Assembly (NCBI RefSeq): GCF_000426725.1
Contig: NZ_AUFX01000003.1
Coordinates: 682,001 to 746,000, forward strand
DNA length: 64,000 bases
Origin: Sporocytophaga myxococcoides DSM 11118
Lineage (GTDB): Bacteria > Bacteroidota > Bacteroidia > Cytophagales > Cytophagaceae
Direction of reading: 5' to 3'
The position numbers and the translations under genes were made by a program. Below are positions 41,761-51,000 of this stretch, piece by piece. Under the pieces are notes generated by a model. It had not been told where the DNA came from and made no database searches. It saw only the letters and a program-made list of their open reading frames with translations. The first letter of the stretch is position 1; every line of letters starts with the position of its first letter.

Positions 41761-43095
41761 ATGAACGCAAAAATCTACTTTAAGCAATTGCTTGTGATGG
41801 TGATTGTATTCGTCTGCTCCATTAATGTCAATGCCCAGAAGCATGGATGGCATGGATTTAAGAATGCAATAAGCAGCGTATATCCCAACCCATCTACTAT
41901 CGGAGATACATTAGTATTAAAAGTTCATGCAGCTGCAACTGATACATTTTCGGTTGCTATTTTTAATGATGCTGATAGTATTAACCTGAAGGTAAACGGA
42001 GGTAAGACTACTTTGCCTCTCCTTAACGTTGGAGTATATCATTATATAGTATCAGACACTGATGGCAAAAAAGTTTCATTGGGTTCTATTATAGTAAAAG
42101 AACCAAGAGTAAGAACTATTGTTTCCCCTAACCCTTCCACCGTTGGAGACACTATATCCATTAAGGTTGAAGCTCCTGCATCAGAGTCTTTCACTCTTAC
42201 AATTGCAGATACAGGTGATGTTGTATTGCATACTTTAACAGTCACGGGCGGCACTTCCCTACTGCCTCAATTGCCGGTGGGCTATTATACATATTCCCTT
42301 GTGAATGTTGATGGAAAGACAGTATCAAAAGGTAAAATAAACGTAAAAGCTCCAAGAGTACTTTCACTCGTAAAATACAATCCTTCAACAGTTGGAGATA
42401 CCGTCTCTCTCTTAGTATTTGCAGGACCGACCGAAATTTTTACATTAACTATTGCTGATACCGGAGGTGTTGTAATAAATACATTGAGTGTGCATGGCGG
42501 AGCAAACGTACTTCCTGTCCTTCCGGTAGGAGTTTATTCCTATGCACTGGAAGACGCGCAAGGCTATATTGTGTCTGGAGGCAAAATAATTGTCAAGGCA
42601 CCTAAAATTAAAAGTTTTGTACACCCTTATATCACTCATGCAGGAGATACACTGTCAATCAAAATAATTGCGGATGCAACCGAATCATTCACATTAAATA
42701 TTTATACATTCAGTGATAGCTTGGTTCAAACTTTAACTGTCAATGGAGGATCTAACACCTTACCAACTCTTGCGTCAGGATTTTATTATTATGAACTTGT
42801 AAGCATTGAAGGATATAAAGTATCCACAGGAAAAATTGCCATACTTCCTCCAAAGGTGCATACAGTCATAGCTCCAAATCCATCTAATGCAGGAGAAGCG
42901 ACCATTGCTGTAGATGCTGAGATTACTGAAACCTTCACCTTAAATATTTTTGATGCAGCAACCCTGGTTTCTACACAAACTATTACAGGTGGAATTACTT
43001 TACTTCCTGCAACACTTGATTCCGGCATACATTTCTATACTGTAGTAAATGCTGACGGGTCCATTGTATCCAAAGGAAGAATTATGATTTATTAA
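41761..43095 (+). CDS. Secreted protein built from five T9SS sorting-domain-like repeats
   Basis: 444 residues. Signal peptide 1-26 (ends NVNAQ). The rest is five tandem units of about 82 residues, each beginning like a type A sorting domain (YPNPSTIGDT, SPNPSTVGDT, KYNPSTVGDT, HPYITHAGDT, APNPSNAGEA) and ending G.Y.Y.L....G...S.GKI. The core motifs PNP, the middle strand and G.Y that define sorting domains recur in every unit, slightly decayed in unit 4. No other domain is present. The final unit should work as the export signal; the rest may be structural or adhesive. It is unusual for the signal domain itself to be repeated. Confidence 0.85.
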   Translation: MNAKIYFKQLLVMVIVFVCSINVNAQKHGWHGFKNAISSVYPNPSTIGDTLVLKVHAAATDTFSVAIFNDADSINLKVNGGKTTLPLLNVGVYHYIVSDTDGKKVSLGSIIVKEPRVRTIVSPNPSTVGDTISIKVEAPASESFTLTIADTGDVVLHTLTVTGGTSLLPQLPVGYYTYSLVNVDGKTVSKGKINVKAPRVLSLVKYNPSTVGDTVSLLVFAGPTEIFTLTIADTGGVVINTLSVHGGANVLPVLPVGVYSYALEDAQGYIVSGGKIIVKAPKIKSFVHPYITHAGDTLSIKIIADATESFTLNIYTFSDSLVQTLTVNGGSNTLPTLASGFYYYELVSIEGYKVSTGKIAILPPKVHTVIAPNPSNAGEATIAVDAEITETFTLNIFDAATLVSTQTITGGITLLPATLDSGIHFYTVVNADGSIVSKGRIMIY

Positions 43096-43119
43096 TTACA
43101 GGTGTTATGACAAAAGTGA

Positions 43120-43155
43120 GCTCATTGGTCGAAAGATCAATGAGCTTTTATTTTG
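43120..43155 (+). terminator. Intrinsic terminator
   Basis: GCTCATTGGTC/GATCAATGAGC stem (one G-T pair) closed by GAAA, then a T-rich tract; 24 nt after the stop at 43095. Confidence 0.8.
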
Positions 43156-43436
43156 ATTTGAAAACCTGGGGGAAAGTAAAACTTTCAACTTAACTTAGAT
43201 TTTACCATACATAGGACGTCATGGTATGCCGACAAAGCAAGCCCTTTAAGGGACTTATGGAAATTGATATGCTGGCTCTGGTAAAAAACTCTATATATTA
43301 AAAATGTATTTAGATAATCCATTGCTCTTTGTGATAACAACAATTATTTTTAACATTATAAAGAAAATCGAATCATATTAAAGTTTAGCTGACGGAGAAA
43401 CAGCCATACTTAGTAATAACTTAAGAAATTAACCTG

Positions 43437-43835
43437 ATGAGAAAAGAGGTTTCAGACTTTTGGGTTGGAAATTTTGAAAGAGAAGATGCATACTTTAACT
43501 TTTTTGGTGAAAATCCAGACTTCTATCAAGAAGAGAATGATATTGAAGAAAAGTACATTTCTAAATTTGCAGAAAGTCAGAATGAAAATTGGATTGATCA
43601 CGACTTTATGGAAAGCGGATTTGAAGATGGGAATGAATCTTTTATTGAAAGGTTTAAAAAGTACTCATATTCTGATCAATGGATAGCAGAGGTATTTGAT
43701 AAAGCTAAGGAAACAAATTTAAAGAAAATTAACACTATTGTATTCATTACCAAAGGTAGGATTCAAAAGCCTACATCTATATTAACACCAGAGTATTCAT
43801 TGCTATATATCGGACAAATTGAATACAACATTTAA
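43437..43835 (+). CDS. Imm22-like immunity protein
   Basis: 132 residues, acidic, no signal peptide. It matches the Imm22 pattern from polymorphic-toxin systems: the start FWVGNF, an acidic middle (ENDIEEKYISKFAESQNENWIDHDFME), then FKKYSYSDQWI and a closing strand near INTIVFI. Immunity proteins bind and block a specific toxin in the cytoplasm. No toxin gene is recognised next to it, so it is an orphan immunity gene that could guard against neighbours' toxins. The family call is by memory of motif order. Confidence 0.6.
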   Translation: MRKEVSDFWVGNFEREDAYFNFFGENPDFYQEENDIEEKYISKFAESQNENWIDHDFMESGFEDGNESFIERFKKYSYSDQWIAEVFDKAKETNLKKINTIVFITKGRIQKPTSILTPEYSLLYIGQIEYNI

Positions 43836-43905
43836 CACTATTTATTCTGCTTATAACGGATTAAAAAATGCTAAGAGAGAAACAGGACATGTCTTTCAAA
43901 TCCTC

Positions 43906-45123
43906 TTAAGAAATTTTCTCTTTCACTGTTTCCTGTATTCTTTCTTCCATGTCTGCATCAAACTGCTTTATAGCTTCAAATGAATTTTGTACAGATAGTC
44001 CTGTTGTAGTGATACTTCGAGGGCTTCCATCACCTTTGATATACCTCTTGCCTCGCTGCTTGTGGCTGATCCTGTAGTTTTCAAGTGCTTCTATACATTG
44101 ATTGTACTTAGCATTTAGCCCCCGGTCATCATTATTTTTCAAAAAAGACTTAAGTTTATATCTGTAGGGTTCAAGCGCTTCTAAAAACTCCCTACTATGT
44201 TTTGGGAAATACTTTCTGGAAGTCATCATAGCTCTACCCATGACAGATTCCATCTCCAATCCCAGAATAAGATCCATTAGCTGAATACATCCAATCTGCA
44301 AACCACTTACCCCTTCAAGAAGACATTGGCTATTCATATCCATCAATCCCCAGACGAAAGATGGCTGAATATGCTCACGCCATTGTTCCATATTTAGCTT
44401 TTGTCTTCTTACCTCTCTGTTAAAGACAGTAGTTATCCCAAGGATACCTTCATAGAGCATATCCAAAGCATTTGCAAGCATTTCTTTATCGTTTGCTATC
44501 ATTGCATTCAAAATATTCATACAGGCTATGTTAGCAGTTGTACCAACTATTTCAGTCATAATGAATATTTTTATCCAGTGCTCCAACTGTCCTTGAAATT
44601 CCTTGCAAACCCAGTTATGGATTAAGGAAAGATCATTAAATTGTATTTTGTCTATCAGTATATTTGTTCCAGGGGCTTGTCCATTTACCTGACAATTCAT
44701 GAGCATAATGCTCCATAAGGTGCCGCAATGCGGATGCTCTAACTTGTCAGCAAGGTAAATTAAAGGCTTCCAGATTTGATTAGGGAAATGCATCTGTTGC
44801 TTCTGAAATTCTTCAGGCTCAGGAGGCAGATAGTTCCAGCGATAGCAATGGGCAATTAATGTTAATACTGAAAAGAACTTCTCTTGTTCCCAATAATTCA
44901 AAGCATCTATCTGAATATCCTCGATGGATACATCTTTAAGAGCTTCGTAAACGAAACCTCTGACACCTCCCCTCTCCTTGCTATTCCATAGATGTATTCT
45001 ATTCAGCAATTCTATATATTTATTAAAAGGTTCGGGCAATTGAGTAAAAGGCAATTTTTGAGGAAGAAAACTTGGATGTTTTAAGAATAGCTGAATTTGC
45101 TCTGACAGGACAATGGGAGGCAT
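43906..45123 (-). CDS. Indoleamine 2,3-dioxygenase-like/PrnB-like heme protein
   Basis: 405 residues, all helical, the usual IDO length. The start PFTQLPEPFNKYIELLNRIH and FFSVLTLIAHCYRWNYLPPEP match the small-domain helices. The large domain has CLLEGVSGLQIGCIQLMDLILGLE (the G.SG.Q.s....D...G pattern) and RKYFPKHSREFLEAL. His354 in ENYRISHKQRGKRYI fits the proximal heme ligand (human IDO1 His346), and SITTTGLS fits the TGTGGT-type loop near the end. Members cleave tryptophan's indole ring or, in PrnB, rearrange chlorotryptophan. Whether this one is catalytic is unknown. It stands alone. Confidence 0.7.
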   Translation of the reverse strand: MPPIVLSEQIQLFLKHPSFLPQKLPFTQLPEPFNKYIELLNRIHLWNSKERGGVRGFVYEALKDVSIEDIQIDALNYWEQEKFFSVLTLIAHCYRWNYLPPEPEEFQKQQMHFPNQIWKPLIYLADKLEHPHCGTLWSIMLMNCQVNGQAPGTNILIDKIQFNDLSLIHNWVCKEFQGQLEHWIKIFIMTEIVGTTANIACMNILNAMIANDKEMLANALDMLYEGILGITTVFNREVRRQKLNMEQWREHIQPSFVWGLMDMNSQCLLEGVSGLQIGCIQLMDLILGLEMESVMGRAMMTSRKYFPKHSREFLEALEPYRYKLKSFLKNNDDRGLNAKYNQCIEALENYRISHKQRGKRYIKGDGSPRSITTTGLSVQNSFEAIKQFDADMEERIQETVKEKIS

Positions 45124-46291
45124 ATATTCTATACTTTTAGTCTAACAGGGGTGAATATAGACAATGCTTCATTTGTAAGGCTGAGCACTTTGTGAATGCA
45201 ACCTATCAATATGTGAAAGTGGGTTTTGGATTATTAATGCCCATTTCAAATTAAAAGAATTGTTTCAACAACTAAATTAATATGCCTATAAAAATTGAAT
45301 GATTAAAAATGACTGATGCATTAAGGCTAATTAAACTGAAAGAATACTGCTATCTATTTCACAAAAATTTATATACCTGATTCTAAAATATTTCAAAAGA
45401 ATTATCAGGATAACTGGGTTAATCTTTAGCTTTGAACTAAGAGTAGACATTGATTAATAAACTTTAATAAAATATGGGACAATCGAACGATTAATTAGAA
45501 TATATGACAGAAAGGATAAAAGTTATTTTCGGGAAAAGATATCATGGAACCTTCCGGCCGGAGCTGAAAGAGAAAAAGTGATCGTTAAGAAGTTAAAAAG
45601 ACCGTTAGAGTAATACGATTTGGTGGCTGGGTTAACAATGACAAAAAAAATGGGGACTTTTACTTATGGAGTACATCTGACTTCCATTCAAAATAATCTT
45701 TATCTACCTCATAAAATTGTAAACCTTTTATTTCAATTCCATCTGAATACTGTAATCTTATCCTAGCTATTTGAAGAAAGAAGAAGGACTCTTTGAAGAT
45801 TTCTAAAACTTGAAATACTATGCTATAATTATATTTTCTCTTGAAAACTACCAGTTATAGTATGTGTGAATAATTTCCTTTTAATAGAAGTTATTAATTC
45901 TACCCTATTAACAATAAACCAATTATACCATTTTTAGGAAACTTTTAAGCATTTCATCAACTATCAAAGCTTTATATGATTAAACAAGACTAAATGTACT
46001 CCCATCAGACAAACAAATGTGTTCCTCAAGATACTCTGTCTGGTTGAAGTCCAATGGCTTCAAGCCACAAATGACAGTAAATTTATCAACTTGCAGATTT
46101 CGAAGAAACAACTTTGTCATTAGAATGTCGATTTTTGTTCATTATTTAATTTCACCAGTGAAGGTTATCGAACTTATTTTGGATAGGGGAAAAAGAATGC
46201 TGCACATTTTTAAAACCAATCGGGGGACAAGACTTGAAGGTAGGTTACATAACAAAAACCAGAACTCAGATTTTTATACAAGGAATAGGAA
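45124..46291. other. Gene-free AT-rich stretch
   Basis: About 1.17 kb with no convincing gene. One short frame (45504-45581, starting MTERIKVIFGKRYHG) is less AT-rich than its surroundings and may be a remnant. An apparent 92-codon frame at 46017 has no codon pattern or domain and was rejected. Confidence 0.45.
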
Positions 46292-46636
46292 TTAAATATT
46301 TGCTTTAAGAAATTGTTTCCAAGCATAACAGAGATCTAGGAATTCTTTGGTATCAAACTCCCGTGCTCCTATAATCTTATTATCATTTATTTCACCGATT
46401 TTTGATTTTCTACTACCCCATAAAAAAGGTTGATATATTATAAAACCATCCTGAGTATAGTCTGGAACATTTCTATTTATCAGCTCTTTTATCCATTCGA
46501 TTTCTAAATCTAAATCTCCCAAATCACTAATACCCTTTATAATGTTTAATTCTTCATAAGGAGGATCAATGATAAAAGCATTTATTTCTTCATCATTACC
46601 ATATGGCTTAATTTTTTTTATGGAGTGTCTAATCAT
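46292..46636 (-). CDS. Small acidic protein, unknown
   Basis: 114 residues, no signal peptide, acidic, with an orderly alternation of strands and helices (INAFIIDPPYEELNIIKGISDLGDLDLEIEWIKELINRNV ... FIIYQPFLWGSRKSKIGEI). It looks like a real soluble protein. Size, acidity and the isolated setting recall immunity proteins of the kind at 43437, but no family was recognised. It shares the minus strand with the PorP-like gene downstream, 220 nt away. Confidence 0.5.
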   Translation of the reverse strand: MIRHSIKKIKPYGNDEEINAFIIDPPYEELNIIKGISDLGDLDLEIEWIKELINRNVPDYTQDGFIIYQPFLWGSRKSKIGEINDNKIIGAREFDTKEFLDLCYAWKQFLKANI

Positions 46637-46856
46637 ATATTAAACTTAGGAAATGAAGACTTAACGGGATTAATGGAAATCATCACACTATATAATCAAT
46701 CATCAAAAACTTCAACATATATATAATCTTTTATCAAAGACAAACCTGACAAAAATAATACTGCCCATCCCTTAATCCCATAAATCTCGATTCAAAATAA
46801 AAAAAGGTTCGCTTTCTGCAAACCCTTTTGAAAATTATTATATCTTAAAATAATTC

Positions 46857-47825
46857 TTACCAGAAGTGCGAAGGACAAATAACCCTGTTCTTCATCTTCA
46901 GTCTGTATCCCACAACGATCTCATGAGAACCAGCACTGTAAAGTCTTATATCACTTGTTGTATAATCGTATGCATAGCTGATATCCCATGTATTGTTGAT
47001 GATAACACCTGCAAGAAATGCGATCGCATCTGTATTACGATAAGATACACCAGCCCATAAGAAATCTCTGTAACGAAGCTTTGCATTAATATCATAAGAA
47101 ATGGGTGCCGGAGAAACTGATTTTACGCAGAAAGATGGGATAAGAGCGAAGTCATATCCGATAGGGAATCTATAACCTGCCATTACAAAATAATGCTGAG
47201 ATAGTTTACCTTCAGAAACAACTCCATCTTTTTTATTGTAAAGATTTTGTGGCATCACCTGAACCATAGAACCTCCTATAAAAAATTTATCAGAATACAC
47301 CCAGAAACCAGTATTGATATCTGCAAGAGATGTATTGGTTGAACTTTGAAGCAAAGCATCATCAGGGTTTGCAGTATGCAGCATATTGGCATTTAAAGAG
47401 TACTGCTGAAGTCCTCCCATGATACCTAATGAAGCATATAGATTTTTGGCGAATTGCAGATGATAAGAATAAGCAAGATCTATGGTTGTGTTTTTAGTTG
47501 GCCCGATAACATCGTTAGATATTATAGCACCGACTCCATGAAACCCATTTTTTTTATTTTTTGACCTGTTATTGGTAACCCTGCCCCTTCCAAGAGCAGT
47601 GTGAGCACTCAGGTACATTGTACGAGGAGCACCTTCAAATCCAACCCACTGCTTCCGGAAACCTAATCTGATGTCTGTGTAATCTTCAGTTCCTGAAACT
47701 GCAGGGTTCAGCATAAATGGATTAACCATATACAGAGAGTATTGCGGCTTCTGCTGTCCCAAAGCAAATACCGAACATACCAAAACAAGTACCGCTGATA
47801 AGTAATATTTTTTCATTGTTGCCAT
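46857..47825 (-). CDS. PorP/SprF-family type IX secretion membrane protein
   Basis: 322 residues. Signal peptide 1-24 (ends ALGQ). The family start QKPQYSLYMVNPFMLNPAVSGTEDYTDIRLGFRKQWVGFEGAPRTMYLSAH is unmistakable, followed by outer-membrane beta strands and the family end (ISYAYDYTTSDIRLYSAGSHEIVVGYRL). PorP/SprF proteins work with T9SS; SprF is needed to put the giant adhesin SprB on the cell surface in gliding flavobacteria. Here it lies right after a 2749-residue type B cargo on the same strand, the usual SprB-SprF-like order, so it is inferred to serve that protein. Confidence 0.92.
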   Translation of the reverse strand: MATMKKYYLSAVLVLVCSVFALGQQKPQYSLYMVNPFMLNPAVSGTEDYTDIRLGFRKQWVGFEGAPRTMYLSAHTALGRGRVTNNRSKNKKNGFHGVGAIISNDVIGPTKNTTIDLAYSYHLQFAKNLYASLGIMGGLQQYSLNANMLHTANPDDALLQSSTNTSLADINTGFWVYSDKFFIGGSMVQVMPQNLYNKKDGVVSEGKLSQHYFVMAGYRFPIGYDFALIPSFCVKSVSPAPISYDINAKLRYRDFLWAGVSYRNTDAIAFLAGVIINNTWDISYAYDYTTSDIRLYSAGSHEIVVGYRLKMKNRVICPSHFW

Positions 47826-47929
47826 TTAACTCTTACTTAAATCTTTTGTTAGTTCGTCTTCCCACGAGGAGCGAGACTTTAATGAATGTGAATTGTTCAC
47901 ACTCAACTCTAATCTTTTTCTAGGTTTGT

Positions 47930-47995
47930 CACCGAGGAACGAGGAATCTGAGTTCTTAAAATCTCAGATCCTTCGCAAGCTCAGGATGACAATGA
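47930..47995. repeat. Dispersed repeat between cargo and PorP genes
   Basis: GAGGAACGAGGAATCTGAG..CTCAGATCCTTCGCAAGCTCAGG: an inverted repeat (ATCTGAG/CTCAGAT) followed by a tail. This wording is familiar from other Bacteroidota intergenic repeats. It sits between two genes that should be cotranscribed. Confidence 0.55.
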
Positions 47996-48020
47996 AAGCT
48001 TTAAACTTTATACGTTAAGC

Positions 48021-51000
48021 TTACTTCAGAATCTGAACATATCCTGAATAAGGCTCTTTAAAGATCACACTATGAAGATCTATCACATAGAAGTATGTTC
48101 CATCTGGAAGCACTTCTCCATTACGGTAGTTAGTTCCATCCCATTGTTTTAGGTTTCCTGTCCATTTCCAAACAAGAGTACCCCAACGGTTATACACTTC
48201 GAAGGTAACATTCGGGAATCCGTTAATATTTTCAATTTCCCAGGTATCGTTATTACCGTCTTTGTTTGGTGTGAATGCATTCGGAATTTTAACAGGTCTT
48301 TCAACAAATACCTCAACTTCATCTGTTGAAGAACATGTATTCGTGGCATCAGCAACAGTTAACACATAAATAGTATTATCAGTCGCTGTAAATGTTGGAT
48401 TTGGTATATCAGTGAAGTTTAGTCCAGTTGCAGGAGACCATGAATAAAGATCTCCACCGCTACCGTTCAATGTGACAACTGTATTTTCTAGAACATAAAT
48501 ATCACTTCCTGCATTCGCTACCGGAGTAGGGATTACAGTTACAGTTACAGTATCAGAGAATCTCGGACATACACCGTTATCTTCTTGCAAGGTGTACTTA
48601 CCCGGCTGATTTACTATTAATGATAATGTTGTATTGCTTAAAGGAAGACCATCTTTAAACCACTTAAATGTTGTTCCTGTACCTATAACAGCAGTATAAG
48701 TTGTATCATCACCTGAACAGAATGTGGCATCAGACTCAACTATATTAGGCTGAGGTACATCTAAAACTGCCATCTTCACTGTGTTTGATGTTCCATATGG
48801 AGTAGTTACACAGGTTAACGGAGATGTCATTTTAACATATATCTCATCTCCATTATTGAATGTTCCACTGTATGTAGCGGAGTTAAGAGGAAGAGAAAGC
48901 AGTGTTCCGTTCAGATACCATTCATAAACAGAAGGTAGTGTATTATAAGTTGGAGTAAATGTAGTTACAGTTCCCTTACATATAGGATCCTGAGCAACTA
49001 ATTTAATATCCGGAGTTATATTAGATAGCATCTGAGCCAATGCTATGTTTGAAAATACCTCTTGCTTACCCGGAGCAATACAAGTCTCTGAAGATTTTAA
49101 CTTCACCTGTACCTTATCTCCGTCATTTAATGTTGCTGATGTAAACTGATCACTGTTTGTTCCTGCTGTTATACCATTAACCGTCCATTCATATACTGGA
49201 GTAGTTCCTCCTGCTACAGGTGTTGCCTGGAAGGAAACAGTCGAGCCCAAACACACTTGTCCTGGAGGAACAATCGATACGGATGGATTAGAATTTGGAG
49301 TCACTGTTATAGTCACTTCATTACTATTTCTAGGTCCGCAACCTAATACATCGTTAACGACTCTTCTATAACTAGTGGTTATTGTCAAAACACCTGGATC
49401 AAAAACCGCATTAGTTGAATTACTAATTGGATTCCAAGTTGTTCCGTTAGTTGAATATTGCCAAGAATATTTGTATGCAACATCATCCTTTCCTCCTGTA
49501 GGAGTTACAAGCTCAGCAAAAGCTGCAGGATCGCCATTTTCACAAATGGTTTGATTGCTTCCTATCTGTCCACCAGTTAAAGGAGCTCTTGTGACAATCT
49601 TAACAGGAGCTGTTTGTGCAGTATTGCAAAGAGGAGGACCGTTAGGATCCGTTACATCTTTTATGATCCATATGGTCCCAGCAGTCAGGGATCCCGGATA
49701 TTTATAAACTACATCGCTTGGTACTAACTGAGCTGGTGCATTTGACCATGGTCCGGAAGCACTTGATGTTGATATTTTCCAGACAGAACTAGCCGCCGAT
49801 GAAACATTAGATGGAAGTGTTTTCGTTTTTATAGTGTCCGCATAAGAACCACTACATATATCCTGATCAGAACCAATGCTACCCGCAAGAATTCCAGGCA
49901 AAATAGTTATTTTAACTGGGTTAGATAATACTGACTGACAGCCTGGAGAGTTTTCTAGCCGTGCAAAGTAGATGGTTGATGCCTGCGGAACCGGCGTAAA
50001 GCTACTTCCTGTTGCAGCAGGAGTTACATTAACAAATGAGCCGGCGGTACCTGTCAAAGAATATTGCCATTGATAATTATAGTTTCCATCACCACCAGTT
50101 GGAGGAGTTTTCTCAGTTAAAGCATTGATTGTATTTCCGCTGCATAAAGTCTGATCATCACCTATCGTTCCTGGCTTAACAGTTGGATTTACTGTGTAAG
50201 TAACCACATTACTCTCCGCTGTTGGTGAAGGACATAAGGTTGAAGATACAATTCTTTTCACCGTATATATCATTGCCGTAGTTCCTGTGTTTGCAGGAAA
50301 TGCCGGCACTACATAACTTGCCCCTCCTGGGATAGCAGGAGAAGTTATGCTATTTGCAGTCACTTGCCAGCTATAATTATAATCTGCCGTTCCATTTGCA
50401 CCTGTTGGTGAAACCTGGTTAGCAATATCAGCAGGATCTTCTCCACTACAAACTGTTCCACCTCCGACTATTGTTCCACCTTTTAGGTCAGGTAGCACAG
50501 TAACTTTTACTACATTTGAAGTTGTTGATGCTGCTCCGCAGCTTCCTGTTACCACAAGTCTATATTGCATGGTGTCAGTCAAAGTACCTGGCGCATATCC
50601 TGCAGTAATTCCAATTGGTCCAGCCCATGTGCTGCCGGAAGCATCCGCAAGGGACTCCCATCTGTAGGAGTAGGAATCTCCAGATTTTAATCCTCCTGTC
50701 GGAGGTGAAGAAATTGCAATGTTTGCAGCAGAAGTATTATAGCAGATCGTCTGGTTCGCCGAAATCACAGCAGCAATCATATCTGGCACTAAAGATATTT
50801 TGATTGTATCTGAATATTGATCAGGACAAGCACCAGAACTTACCTTTCTTCTATAATAAACTTCTGCATTTACAGCCGCTGGAGGAGTATAAAGAGCAGT
50901 ATTTGCACCAGAACCTCCCAAAGCAGGTGAGAAGGCTATATTATTAGACGATTCTTGCCATTCATAGGCATAAGTTCCTGATCCTCCTGTTGCAGGAGTA

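Noticed and set aside
46017-46295. Plus-strand frame of 92 codons in the gene-free stretch
   Set aside because: Composition and residue order look random; no ribosome site or domain.
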